From positions 558,001 through 622,000 of the forward strand of contig NZ_OZ060923.1 in assembly GCF_964059965.1 (NCBI RefSeq): DNA of 64,000 nt. Reading direction: 5' to 3'. The position numbers and the translations under genes are program-made. The notes beneath the pieces were generated by a model. That model was given only the letters and a program-made list of their open reading frames with translations. It made no database searches and was not told the DNA's origin. This document shows positions 48,078 through 59,039 of this stretch, one piece after another; position 1 is the stretch's first letter; each line of letters opens with the position of its first letter. The stretch is from Fukatsuia anoeciicola. Lineage in GTDB: Bacteria; Pseudomonadota; Gammaproteobacteria; Enterobacterales; Enterobacteriaceae.

Positions 48078-48561
48078 TAAGAAATATTATTACTTAGTAG
48101 TGTTTTATTTATAAATTTTATTTATTTATTATGTTAATAAGTGCTAGTTTTAAATAACCTTAATAATAAAATTATTGTAAGTAATACTAATTTAAAATTA
48201 TTTAAACTAAAATTTATTCAATAATTAGAATTCTTTAAAAAAATAGCAATAATCGTATATTGAACCTTAGAGATAGTTATAAATAGTGCATAGCTTTTAT
48301 AAGCTAACACTATTAAGAATTAAACGCTATTTAATAAACAAACCTACTAAGACTAGTTAGTATTATAATTCTAATATAATGCTAACTAAAGTAACGATAT
48401 AACTTTATATTAATTTATTTCTACGACTATAGAATAAAAATAATTAAAATAACGATAAAAGCTAAAATAACTAGAATAGAGACAGGATAAGTAGAAGAAC
48501 TAGAAGATTTATAAAAAATAGTACAATATAATTAGTTAAAAAGTTCCTTAATAATAAAAAA

Positions 48562-48825
48562 TTAATGATACCATAACTCTTGAATTAAATTACGAACACG
48601 AACTTTAGATGCAGTCGCAACTTGAGCAATAATACGATTAGCACTTAGTTCTGATACTTTAGTATTCCATTCATCAAATGAATGCTCTGAATAGCTATCG
48701 TTAAAAATTTTTTTTATTAATAATTCAGCTGTTGCCATTTCAGTAAAAATTTTAGTATTTACTAAACATTTAGCAATAATTGAAACCTTTTTTACAAATA
48801 TTTGCTTCATAAAAAATTTTTTCAC
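48562..48825 (-). CDS. Hypothetical 87-residue protein, left copy
   Basis: Identical to 56212-56475. Lys/Phe-rich N-terminus (MKKFFMKQIFVKKVSIIAK), then a soluble helical stretch with MATAELLIKKIF, SFDEWNTKVSELSANRIIAQ and RVRNLIQELWYH. GTG start after AAGGATAAAAT. I do not recognise a family. Its intact frame in both arms, in contrast to bioB, suggests it is a real gene. Lying next to bioA it might be a divergent biotin-locus or unrelated gene. Confidence 0.5.
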   Translation of the reverse strand: MKKFFMKQIFVKKVSIIAKCLVNTKIFTEMATAELLIKKIFNDSYSEHSFDEWNTKVSELSANRIIAQVATASKVRVRNLIQELWYH

Positions 48826-49049
48826 ATTTTATCCTTAAATCTTATCATTCTATTTTATCATAATTAACATATACCTATTAACACATTCTAATTTTTTTAG
48901 AACCTATTATAAATCTTTTATGTTTTATACTAATGCTTCATTTTAAAAAAATAAATTTTAAATACTTATTTACTTTATTAAAACTACAATTTTATCTATT
49001 TTATTATTTAAATATAACTTAAAAAGATTAAGAATAATTTCTTATGAAA

Positions 49050-50382
49050 TTATTCTATAGGATAAGCAGAATATGTTCTGTCTTGAATAAATTTTAGTAT
49101 AGCTATTATAGCATCAGTTAGCTGCTGTAGTTGCGTAGGTTGAATAATATATGGAGGCATTAAATAAATTAACTTACCAAAAGGCCGGATCCATACTCCT
49201 TGTGCAACAAATTTACGTTGTACCTCTGCAACATTAATCATTTCCTTCATTTCTACTACACCAATAGCACCTAACACCCGAACATCTGCTACTATTTGCT
49301 GTTCCTTTAATGGTGATAATGCTTGCCATAAATGAGTTTCTATGTTTTGAACCTGTTGTTGCCAATGGTTCTGTGTTAATAAATCTAAGTTAGCATTTGC
49401 TACTGCACAAGCTACCGGATTAGCCATAAAAGTAGGGCCATGCATAAAACAACTAGCTTCACCCAAGCTAATAGTTTCAGCAATCTGGCGAGTAGTTAAA
49501 GTAGCAGCAAGCGTCATATAACCCCCGGTTAGCGCTTTTCCTAAGCAAAGGATATCTGGCTCAATAGCAGCATGTTCGCAGGCAAATAGTTTACCGCTAC
49601 GTCCAAAGCCGGTAGCAATTTCATCAGCAATTAATATAATTTGGTATTGATTACAAAGTTTTCTTACTCTTTTAAATAATCTGGGTGATAGAAACGCATA
49701 CCGCCAGCACCTTGTACAATAGGTTCAATAATAACTGCTGCAATTTCATTAGAGTAACATGTAATTATAGTTGTAAAATCACTAATATCTTGCTCATCCC
49801 AATTCTCTTGTGCATTACCTTCTTTAAAGCGAGATAGTGTTGGCGCTGTAGCAAATAAATTTTCTTTTAGATAGCCTGGATAAAGATGATGCATAGAATT
49901 TTGCGGATCACATACTGACATGGCAGCAAAAGTATCTCCATGATAGCTATGACGTAACGCCAATATATATTGGCGTTTCTCTCCTTTAGCTTGCCAATAT
50001 TGTAATGCCATTTTTAATGCAACTTCTACCGCAACTGATCCTGAATCTGCTAAAAAACAGTTTGTAACGATTTAGCAGTAATATTTATTAACTTACGACA
50101 TAGTGTAATTGCTGGCAGATGGGTAATGCCACCAAACATGACATGGGACATTTTTTTTAACTGTTTGCACATGGCATCATTCAGTATTGGATGATTATAA
50201 CCATGAATGGCAGCCCACCATGAAGACATACCATCAATTAAATACTGATCATTATCTAAATATAATTTAACACCATTAGCAGCAATAACTGCATAACACG
50301 GAAGCGGATTGCTCATTGAAGTATAAGGGTGCCAGATATGACGCCGATCAAATACATAATCTTCAGGTTTAATAACATTCAT
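49050..50382 (-). pseudogene. bioA: bioA, frameshifted left copy
   Basis: Otherwise the same as the intact right copy, but two single-base deletions break the frame. One is in a homopolymer at 50052-50057 (six A where the right copy has seven T at 54978-54984). The other is at 49670-49673 (four T where the right copy has five A at 55363-55367). The frame is split after residue 110 and again after about 237. The pieces keep PLP-enzyme segments but cannot make the enzyme without slippage. Homopolymer location means sequencing error must be excluded. Confidence 0.85.
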
Positions 50383-50469
50383 ATGTGAATAATAATATAT
50401 AATTAGTTAATAGTATATTACCTGTACTTAAACTAATAAAAATATTACTTTGGAGACTCCCTAATAGAA

Positions 50470-51300
50470 AGCTATAAATAATGAATAATCTAATAAGCTA
50501 AAGTATTTTTTACTTAATTCCTACTAAAATTATATTTATTGCTTAGAATATCTGTAGTTAATATTTTACTTTATAATAATATTAGCGAGTATTTTGCTAT
50601 TAGTAAAACATGACTATCCTGAAGATTGTAAATATTGCTTAAAATCATATATTATAAACTAAAAATAAAAATAAATTATTAATACAAGTTAAATAACACT
50701 AATAGTAATACGTACCACTAAAGTTATGAGTATTACTTATTTTATAGAAATTTTTTGAGAAAAACTTATAAAGTGCTGTGATATACTTACAATAAATGAT
50801 CTAAAAAGTAAAAATTAGGAATGAAAACTATATAATACTAGGTAAATTAAATATTAATTAAGCTAAATATTTAGCTAATATTTATCTAGATCATTAAGAT
50901 TACAATCTATATATTTCGCTTAAATTTTTTATAATAATATCATTATTATTTATGATTATCAATAATATTAGTATGACTATACTAAGAATGCAAGACTAGT
51001 ATTAAATTTTATTATAATAACATTATCATCTTAGATAAAAAGTAGACTAACGTATTAGCTTACTAGAATAATTTATTATTCTAGCTACCATATAAATAAC
51101 ATACTTATTAATATACTTGTTAAAATAACAATAATAATAGTAGAAAGTAATTCAAATACATTTATTTTGTTTGTATCCATGTTATTTTAGTAGTAGATAT
51201 AATAGAGACTATATATTTTATAATGGGAATTAATCCTATTTTTATAGCTAATATTTTTATAATAGCAAGTTTTATTAAAATAGTATCGGTAGTTATTTAG
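50470..51300 (+). pseudogene. bioB: bioB relic, left copy (biotin synthase)
   Basis: Divergent from bioA as in E. coli. Readable parts in order: SILLLVKHDYPEDCKYCLKS (E. coli BioB [21 protein letters not shown]), a weak segment at the YYNHNLDTS region, INILVKITIIIVESNSNTF (INMLVKVKGTPLADNDDVD) and IMGINPIFIANIFI (FMAGANSIFYGCKLL). The first Cys of the CxxxCxxC motif for the radical-SAM [4Fe-4S] cluster is a Tyr, and stops interrupt all frames, so no biotin synthase is made. Confidence 0.75.
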
Positions 51301-51538
51301 TAAATTAGATTGATATTTACATAAAAAATAAGATATCTACTAGAATAGTAATGTAAAAATTAAATAAAACTACAGTAATTGTATATTGTAACTATTTATT
51401 ATACTAATTAGTTAAATTAAAAATTTACATTAAAAAATAATTATAATAAAGAGAAAAATTATAACATATAATTTAATAGTTATGACTGTGACAATATTAT
51501 TAATTATATATAAACTTATACTAAAATTTAATAACATT

Positions 51539-51583
51539 AACTAACTAACTAACTAACTAACTAACTACTAACTAACTAACTAA
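51539..51583. repeat. CTAA microsatellite, left arm
   Basis: Six CTAA units, CTA, then further units ending in an AATTAGTTAG mirror. The right arm has seven units in the equivalent block, the largest length difference between the arms. Confidence 0.9.
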
Positions 51584-51878
51584 TTAGTTAGTTAAAGTGC
51601 TTACTATTTATTTTTAGCTATACGACTGATTATATTATTAGCTCTTCTTATTATTATTGAATATAATATATTAAACAATTAATTAAGTTATACTCTATTG
51701 TTAGAAATAGAGGTTAGTTTTAACTTGATATTAGATTTAATAACTATTCTATTTTTTAATTTTTTTATTTTAGGTTATATAGCCTGTTTAGTTTACTACT
51801 TATTAATCAAAAAAATTAGCCAAAGAGTTATTATTAGCATATTAGTACTAACTTACTACTACTTTATAAAAGTTATTC

Positions 51879-52559
51879 CTAGAAGTCTAATAAGTGAATA
51901 TTTAAATATTCACCAGTTATTTGTTGATCTATAGATATAAAATATGGAATAATACCAATTAATGGAGCAGGAAGTAAAGTAATTAAGGTAGAGAGATATT
52001 CTTGCTGTCGCTTAGTCGTATGGTCAATATGATTAGCAATCCAACCTACTAGGTTTAAGCCAGCAATTTTAATTGCTTGTGCTGTAAGTAAAGCATGATT
52101 AATTGCCCCTAATTTTATACCAATTACTAATATTACAGGTAATGCTTCTTGTTTAACCCAATCAGCAAAGGTAATTTGTGTTGATAATGGTGTAAACCAA
52201 CCACCTGCGCCTTCAATAACTAGCCAATTAGCTTTATTTTCTAGTTGCCGTAATCCTTGTGATAACTCAGTTAATTCAATAGTTCGTTTCTCTAGTTCAC
52301 AAGCAATATGTGGTGATGTAGCTTCGATAAATATTAATGGATTAACCTGTGAATAGGCTAATTTCTGATTACTATTAGCTTGTAATGCTAGTGCATCACT
52401 ATTACGTATACCTGCTGTTGTAGTTACTCCGCCAGAAGCTACGGGTTTATATCCAGCAGTATAATACCCATTTTTATTAGCTGCTTGTAATAATGCACAA
52501 CTAGCAATAGTTTTGCCAATCCCAGTATCAGTACCAGTAATAAACCAGCGTTTAATCAT
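51879..52559 (-). CDS. bioD: Dethiobiotin synthetase
   Basis: ATP-dependent closure of the ureido ring in biotin synthesis. The 226 residues match E. coli BioD1: P-loop GTDTGIGKTIASCALL, AGYKPVASGG, RNSDALALQ and VEGAGGWFTPLS. It is the only intact gene in the 1589-bp loop of inverted repeat 2 and is preceded on its strand by a bioC relic. Its position and strand relative to the right arm (bioA, bioB, bioC, bioD) is ancestral. Confidence 0.95.
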   Translation of the reverse strand: MIKRWFITGTDTGIGKTIASCALLQAANKNGYYTAGYKPVASGGVTTTAGIRNSDALALQANSNQKLAYSQVNPLIFIEATSPHIACELEKRTIELTELSQGLRQLENKANWLVIEGAGGWFTPLSTQITFADWVKQEALPVILVIGIKLGAINHALLTAQAIKIAGLNLVGWIANHIDHTTKRQQEYLSTLITLLPAPLIGIIPYFISIDQQITGEYLNIHLLDF

Positions 52560-52639
52560 TATAAATTACCCCGTAAATAAATTAATAACTAAGTATATAA
52601 TACACTGGCTGCTATAGATGGATTAATTACCTAAATACA

Positions 52640-53300
52640 ACTAAATATTAACATCTAGTTAACCCTATTTATTTATAAAATATTTATTGTACCTATATCC
52701 TATAGTAAACAAATTAGCTTAACTATTTTGTGTAAATTATAGATAATTATAAGATAAATATATTATAATTCTGGTAGCTTATTTAACTATAAGAGTAACG
52801 CGGTCTTAAAAATAAATTTATTATATTATAGCAGAGTTACTTAATTTACTATTCTCTAACCATGTAGATTATTTTAATGTATATTATTAAAATTAATTAT
52901 AAATTAATAAATCTTAATAGATAGATAGCTATACTATAAATTAGATAATATGCAAATTTAAATAAATATTTAATATTATCATATTATTATAAAATAATAA
53001 TATTTTTAAATTAAAAACTTTACTAAAATTATTACTAGTAGTTAGGTTTTATTTTATTATTCATAACTATACTTCCTTTAGCTACTATTTCTTTATTTCT
53101 TATGTATATTTATAAGGTATTATCCATGCCTATTAATAATTAACTTACGCTAAGACTATTTATACTTATAACCACTCAGTTATACATTATGATTATCTTG
53201 TACTAAAAATTCTTTCTAAAATTACTAAGATATAACTATTATAAAATATAACTAAAGTTTTCATAAAACATATAGTTACCTATAATAGAAGTGTTGTAAT
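52640..53300 (-). pseudogene. bioC: bioC relic (malonyl-ACP methyltransferase)
   Basis: Upstream of bioD as in E. coli. The C-terminal end can be read gaplessly: NK-stop-G-stop-LDVNI-stop-LYLG against E. coli BioC QQQGRYPLTYHLFLG, with a Gln as one stop. The rest of the 0.65 kb has the right size for the gene but I could not follow it. BioC starts the pimeloyl part of the biotin route. Confidence 0.5.
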
Positions 53301-53446
53301 TACCTAAATAAACTAACCTCTATTTCTAACAATAGAGTATAACTTAATTAATTGTTTAATATATTATATTCAATAATAATAAGAAGAGCTAATAATATAA
53401 TCAGTCGTATAGCTAAAAATAAATAGTAAGCACTTTAACTAACTAA

Positions 53447-53496
<50 letters not shown>

Positions 53497-53730
53497 ATGT
53501 TATTAAATTTTAGTATAAGTTTATATATAATTAATAATATTGTCACAGTCATAACTATTAAATTATATGTTATAATTTTTCTCTTTATTATAATTATTTT
53601 TTAATGTAAATTTTTAATTTAACTAATTAGTATAATAAATAGTTACAATATACAATTACTGTAGTTTTATTTAATTTTTACATTACTATTCTAGTAGATA
53701 TCTTATTTTTTATGTAAATATCAATCTAAT

Positions 53731-54565
53731 TTACTAAATAACTACCGATACTATTTTAATAAAACTTGCTATTATAAAAATATTAGCTATAAAAATAGGA
53801 TTAATTCCCATTATAAAATATATAGTCTCTATTATATCTACTACTAAAATAACATGGATACAAACAAAATAAATGTATTTGAATTACTTTCTACTATTAT
53901 TATTGTTATTTTAACAAGTATATTAATAAGTATGTTATTTATATGGTAGCTAGAATAATAAATTATTCTAGTAAGCTAATACGTTAGTCTACTTTTTATC
54001 TAAGATGATAATGTTATTATAATAAAATTTAATACTAGTCTTGCATTCTTAGTATAGTCATACTAATATTATTGATAATCATAAATAATAATGATATTAT
54101 TATAAAAAATTTAAGCGAAATATATAGATTGTAATCTTAATGATCTAGATAAATATTAGCTAAATATTTAGCTTAATTAATATTTAATTTACCTAGTATT
54201 ATATAGTTTTCATTCCTAATTTTTTACTTTTTAGATCATTTATTGTAAGTATATCACAGCACTTTATAAGTTTTTCTCAAAAAATTTCTATAAAATAAGT
54301 AATACTCATAACTTTAGTGGTACGTATTACTATTAGTGTTATTTAACTTGTATTAATAATTTATTTTTATTTTTAGTTTATAATATATGATTTTAAGCAA
54401 TATTTACAATCTTCAGGATAGTCATGTTTTACTAATAGCAAAATACTCGCTAATATTATTATAAAGTAAAATATTAACTACAGATATTCTAAGCAATAAA
54501 TATAATTTTAGTAGGAATTAAGTAAAAAATACTTTAGCTTATTAGATTATTCATTATTTATAGCT
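53731..54565 (-). pseudogene. bioB: bioB relic, right copy
   Basis: Same relic as at 50470-51300, including the Cys-to-Tyr change before PEDCKYC. Because both copies share the damage, bioB died before the duplication or conversion spread it. Confidence 0.75.
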
Positions 54566-54652
54566 TTCTATTAGGGAGTCTCCAAAGTAATATTTTTATT
54601 AGTTTAAGTACAGGTAATATACTATTAACTAATTATATATTATTATTCACAT

Positions 54653-55987
54653 ATGAATGTTATTAAACCTGAAGATTATGTATTTGATCGGCGTCATATC
54701 TGGCACCCTTATACTTCAATGAGCAATCCGCTTCCGTGTTATGCAGTTATTGCTGCTAATGGTGTTAAATTATATTTAGATAATGATCAGTATTTAATTG
54801 ATGGTATGTCTTCATGGTGGGCTGCCATTCATGGTTATAATCATCCAATACTGAATGATGCCATGTGCAAACAGTTAAAAAAAATGTCCCATGTCATGTT
54901 TGGTGGCATTACCCATCTGCCAGCAATTACACTATGTCGTAAGTTAATAAATATTACTGCTAAATCGTTACAAACTGTTTTTTTAGCAGATTCAGGATCA
55001 GTTGCGGTAGAAGTTGCATTAAAAATGGCATTACAATATTGGCAAGCTAAAGGAGAGAAACGCCAATATATATTGGCGTTACGTCATAGCTATCATGGAG
55101 ATACTTTTGCTGCCATGTCAGTATGTGATCCGCAAAATTCTATGCATCATCTTTATCCAGGCTATCTAAAAGAAAATTTATTTGCTACAGCGCCAACACT
55201 ATCTCGCTTTAAAGAAGGTAATGCACAAGAGAATTGGGATGAGCAAGATATTAGTGATTTTACAACTATAATTACATGTTACTCTAATGAAATTGCAGCA
55301 GTTATTATTGAACCTATTGTACAAGGTGCTGGCGGTATGCGTTTCTATCACCCAGATTATTTAAAAAGAGTAAGAAAACTTTGTAATCAATACCAAATTA
55401 TATTAATTGCTGATGAAATTGCTACTGGTTTTGGACGTAGTGGTAAACTATTTGCCTGTGAACATGCTGCTATTGAACCAGATATTCTTTGCTTAGGTAA
55501 AGCGTTAACTGGAGGTTATATGACTCTTGCTGCTACTTTAACTACTCGCCAGATTGCTGAAACTATTAGCTTGGGTGAAGCTAGTTGTTTTATGCATGGC
55601 CCTACTTTTATGGCTAATCCGGTAGCTTGTGCAGTAGCAAATGCTAACTTAGATTTATTAACACAGAACCATTGGCAACAACAGGTTCAAAACATAGAAA
55701 CTCATTTATGGCAAGCATTATCACCATTAAAGGAACAGCAAATAGTAGCAGATGTTCGGGTGTTAGGTGCTATTGGTGTAGTAGAAATGAAGGAAATGAT
55801 TAATGTTGCAGAGGTACAACGTAAATTTGTTGCACAAGGAGTATGGATCCGGCCTTTTGGTAAGTTAATTTATTTAATGCCTCCATATATTATTCAACCT
55901 ACGCAACTACAGCAGCTAACTGATGCTATAATAGCTATACTAAAATTTATTCAAGACAGAACATATTCTGCTTATCCTATAGAATAA
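54653..55987 (+). CDS. bioA: Adenosylmethionine-8-amino-7-oxononanoate aminotransferase (DAPA synthase)
   Basis: PLP enzyme that transfers the amino group of SAM to KAPA in biotin synthesis. The 444 residues (E. coli 429) keep RHIWHPYTSM, VDGMSSWWAAIHGYNHP-like segment, LADSGSVAVE, ADEIATGFGR and the Schiff-base Lys in LGKALTGG (about residue 280). It is intact only in this arm. No clear BirA operator was seen in the gap to bioB. Confidence 0.95.
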   Translation: MNVIKPEDYVFDRRHIWHPYTSMSNPLPCYAVIAANGVKLYLDNDQYLIDGMSSWWAAIHGYNHPILNDAMCKQLKKMSHVMFGGITHLPAITLCRKLINITAKSLQTVFLADSGSVAVEVALKMALQYWQAKGEKRQYILALRHSYHGDTFAAMSVCDPQNSMHHLYPGYLKENLFATAPTLSRFKEGNAQENWDEQDISDFTTIITCYSNEIAAVIIEPIVQGAGGMRFYHPDYLKRVRKLCNQYQIILIADEIATGFGRSGKLFACEHAAIEPDILCLGKALTGGYMTLAATLTTRQIAETISLGEASCFMHGPTFMANPVACAVANANLDLLTQNHWQQQVQNIETHLWQALSPLKEQQIVADVRVLGAIGVVEMKEMINVAEVQRKFVAQGVWIRPFGKLIYLMPPYIIQPTQLQQLTDAIIAILKFIQDRTYSAYPIE

Positions 55988-56211
55988 TTTCATAAGAAAT
56001 TATTCTTAATCTTTTTAAGTTATATTTAAATAATAAAATAGATAAAATTGTAGTTTTAATAAAGTAAATAAGTATTTAAAATTTATTTTTTTAAAATGAA
56101 GCATTAGTATAAAACATAAAAGATTTATAATAGGTTCTAAAAAAATTAGAATGTGTTAATAGGTATATGTTAATTATGATAAAATAGAATGATAAGATTT
56201 AAGGATAAAAT

Positions 56212-56475
56212 GTGAAAAAATTTTTTATGAAGCAAATATTTGTAAAAAAGGTTTCAATTATTGCTAAATGTTTAGTAAATACTAAAATTTTTACTGAAAT
56301 GGCAACAGCTGAATTATTAATAAAAAAAATTTTTAACGATAGCTATTCAGAGCATTCATTTGATGAATGGAATACTAAAGTATCAGAACTAAGTGCTAAT
56401 CGTATTATTGCTCAAGTTGCGACTGCATCTAAAGTTCGTGTTCGTAATTTAATTCAAGAGTTATGGTATCATTAA
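56212..56475 (+). CDS. Hypothetical 87-residue protein, right copy
   Basis: Identical to the left copy (48562-48825), GTG start with AAGGA at 6-base spacing. The E. coli gene after bioA is ybhB; this is not YbhB. Function unknown. Confidence 0.5.
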   Translation: MKKFFMKQIFVKKVSIIAKCLVNTKIFTEMATAELLIKKIFNDSYSEHSFDEWNTKVSELSANRIIAQVATASKVRVRNLIQELWYH

Positions 56476-57287
56476 TTTTTATTATTAAGGAACTTTTTAA
56501 CTAATTATATTGTACTATTTTTTATAAATCTTCTAGTTCTTCTACTTATCCTGTCTCTATTCTAGTTATTTTAGCTTTTATCGTTATTTTAATTATTTTT
56601 ATTCTATAGTCGTAGAAATAAATTAATATAAAGTTATATCGTTACTTTAGTTAGCATTATATTAGAATTATAATACTAACTAGTCTTAGTAGGTTTGTTT
56701 ATTAAATAGCGTTTAATTCTTAATAGTGTTAGCTTATAAAAGCTATGCACTATTTATAACTATCTCTAAGGTTCAATATACGATTATTGCTATTTTTTTA
56801 AAGAATTCTAATTATTGAATAAATTTTAGTTTAAATAATTTTAAATTAGTATTACTTACAATAATTTTATTATTAAGGTTATTTAAAACTAGCACTTATT
56901 AACATAATAAATAAATAAAATTTATAAATAAAACACTACTAAGTAATAATATTTCTTAGTTTTTATTATTTTAAAATAAAATATATTATTTATATATTTA
57001 AATGTATTTTTTCGTTACTAAACAGTACATATGACAGTAATATATAATCTATAGAATATTATTAATATAGTATTTATTATATAAAAGTATATCTAACTCT
57101 TTTAAATAAAATAAAATATTAAAATTAGCCAAAAACTACTAGATAGCTCTTATGTAATAAGAATTATTAACACTAAGTATGCATAATTTATAACATATAT
57201 TTATAACATACATGTAGTCTTTAGAAGAAATTTATTGATTTATAAGATTATATAATTATTTAAATTATTAACTTTTCTGAGGTATTT
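56476..57287. other. Arm end and decayed DNA upstream of trxB
   Basis: First part is the outer end of the right arm, then about 330 unique bases. lrp, the divergent E. coli neighbour of trxB, was not found. Confidence 0.5.
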
Positions 57288-58244
57288 ATGAATACATCCA
57301 TATATTCACGATTAATTATTTTAGGTTCAGGACCTGCAGGTTATACTGCTGCAATTTATGCAGCACGTGCTAATCTAGAACCATTATTAATTACTGGCAT
57401 AGAACTAGGCGGTCAATTAACTACTACTACAGAAGTAGAAAACTGGCCAGGAGATACCAAAAATTTAACTGGTACTCTTTTAATGGAACGCATGTTTAAA
57501 CATGCAGAAAAATTTGGTACTACATTTTCACAAGATCATATTATCAATACAAATCTTACAGAGCATCCTTTTCATTTATTTAGTAGTAACAAAGAATACA
57601 CATGTGACGCATTAATTATTGCTACAGGAGCTAGCGCACGTTATCTTGGTTTAGCTTCAGAAACAATCTTTAAAGGAAAAGGTGTATCAGTTTGCGCGAC
57701 TTGTGATGGTTTTTTTTATCGTAATCAAAATGTTGCGGTAGTAGGAGGGGGAAATACCGCTATTGAAGAAGCGTTATATCTATCAAATATTGCAACAAAA
57801 GTTTATTTAATTCATCGTAGAAGTACGTTTCGTGCAGAAAAGATATTAATTAATAGACTAATGAAAAAAGTTATTGAGGGTAAGATTATTCTATATGATA
57901 ATAGTATCTTAGAAGAAATAATAGGTAATGATACAGGTGTAACAGGTCTATGCTTAGGCAGTACTAAGGGTGAACAAGGCAAAAAACTGGTAGTTTCTGG
58001 TATTTTTATTGCTATTGGTCATGTTCCAAACACTACTATTTTTGCTAATCAGTTACAATTAGAAAATAGTTATATTAAAGTACAGTCAAGTCTTAGTGGA
58101 GGCATTACACAAACTTCTATTCCTGGTATATTTGCTGCTGGCGATGTAATGGATCACATTTATCGTCAAGCTATTACCGCTGCTGCAAGTGGTTGTATGG
58201 CAGCTTTAGATGCTGAGCGTTATTTAGATAGTTTAAATAAATAA
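57288..58244 (+). CDS. trxB: Thioredoxin reductase
   Basis: FAD/NADPH enzyme that reduces thioredoxin. The 318 residues (E. coli 321) show GSGPAGYTAAIYAARA (FAD), GVSVCATCDGFFYR with the redox-active CATC pair, GGGNTAIEEALYLS (NADPH) and the C-terminal GIFAAGDVMDH. Good TGAGG ribosome-binding site. The following gene in E. coli, cydD, is a pseudogene here. Confidence 0.97.
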   Translation: MNTSIYSRLIILGSGPAGYTAAIYAARANLEPLLITGIELGGQLTTTTEVENWPGDTKNLTGTLLMERMFKHAEKFGTTFSQDHIINTNLTEHPFHLFSSNKEYTCDALIIATGASARYLGLASETIFKGKGVSVCATCDGFFYRNQNVAVVGGGNTAIEEALYLSNIATKVYLIHRRSTFRAEKILINRLMKKVIEGKIILYDNSILEEIIGNDTGVTGLCLGSTKGEQGKKLVVSGIFIAIGHVPNTTIFANQLQLENSYIKVQSSLSGGITQTSIPGIFAAGDVMDHIYRQAITAAASGCMAALDAERYLDSLNK

Positions 58245-58257
58245 ACTAATTAATAAT

Positions 58258-58520
58258 TTATAAATAAAATAAGACGATAAAAAAATCTTCTACTAGCTAA
58301 AAATAGAGTACATATAATCTTTAGTTACGCTTATTTATATTATTAATTCTATTCATGTACTTTACTAATAATTACTTAGACAGGATTATTAGTAATACTT
58401 TTGTTTAGTAGCTATCTGTTATTTAATTAATTAGATAATTTACTATTAAATTTTTAATTAATTATTTTAGTTGCTAAAAATTAAAAAACTAAAATATCAT
58501 TATCAGTATAATAAATTTAT
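58258..58520 (+). pseudogene. cydD: cydD relic (N-terminal end)
   Basis: Follows trxB as in E. coli. Starting with ATA in place of ATG it reads NKIRR-stop-KNLLLAKN (CydD NKSRQKELTRWLKQQ), then TLLIIT-stop-TGLLVILL (GILIIAQAWFMARIL, Gln to TAG, otherwise gapless) and LLLNF-stop-LIILV (LLLPFTLLVLTFV). CydDC exports thiols needed to assemble cytochrome bd. Confidence 0.65.
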
Positions 58521-58772
58521 TTTTATAATAGTAAAAGATTTATGTATGTCTTATTATTACTTTATTATTAAATATTAAAACTATATTAATATTTATTTTT
58601 TATAATTTCTATTATAAAATTATCTATAAAATAATAAACCTAATAAAATAAATAATAAAATTCTATACCAATAACAAAAAATTAGTACTACTACAAAAAA
58701 TAAATATAATATATTAATATAAAATATTAGTTATAAAAGAATAACTTATTATATAATAGTTTTATTATAAAA

Positions 58773-58835
58773 ATAATAAGTAATAAATAATAAATAATAA
58801 GTAATAAGTAATAAGTAATAAGTAATAAGTAATAA
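58773..58835. repeat. Tandem heptamer repeat (about 9 x AATAAGT)
   Basis: Nine units, two of them AATAAAT, head to tail. Same unit length as the array at 33514-33571 but different sequence. Confidence 0.9.
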
Positions 58836-58958
58836 TATATGTACTTTTTAGTAAAAAGTGATTGATTACAATAATTAGTAACAAAATTATTAAACTAAGC
58901 TGTATTGTTAAAAATAATTAATATTTAAATACTTATAAATTGCTAATATAGCAATCCT

Positions 58959-58980
58959 GTTTGTGTTTAATAACACAAAC
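58959..58980. promoter_or_regulatory. Inverted repeat in the radA upstream region
   Basis: GTTTGTGTT (58959-58967), TAAT, AACACAAAC (58972-58980), perfect 9-bp arms 60 bases before radA. Followed by A-rich DNA on the plus strand, so not a plus-strand terminator; an operator is possible but no binding protein is suggested. Confidence 0.4.
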
Positions 58981-59039
58981 AAAAAATAATACGATATTTT
59001 TGTTACCTATTTAATATCAATCAAATAGAGGCAAATATA

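Larger units (their letters stand above)
48078..51720. repeat. Inverted repeat 2, left arm (3643 bp)
   Basis: Mirror image of 53310-56958. It carries orf87, a frameshifted bioA and a bioB relic. The length offset between arms (3643 vs 3649) is fully explained by five slips that I could locate: one CTAA unit, an A5/A6 run near 50.8 kb, the two bioA homopolymers, and an A6/T5 run beside orf87. The inner end abuts the tail of bioD, which breaks the ancestral bio operon order, so this is the derived arm. Confidence 0.93.
58521..59039. other. Decayed DNA upstream of radA
   Basis: Contains the AATAAGT heptamer array and an inverted repeat next to radA. serB, the E. coli neighbour, was not recognised. 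Confidence 0.5.

Noticed and set aside
51698..51934. Plus-strand frame of 78 codons, hydrophobic, starting with TTG in the left arm of inverted repeat 2 and ending inside bioD
   Set aside because: It straddles the arm/loop junction, so it did not exist before the duplication, overlaps the end of bioD in antisense and has no ribosome-binding site. Chance frame.
54566..54652. BirA operator between bioA and bioB
   Set aside because: TTAGTT...AACTAA symmetry is present but does not resemble the E. coli operator (TTGTAAACC...GGTTTACAA) closely enough.
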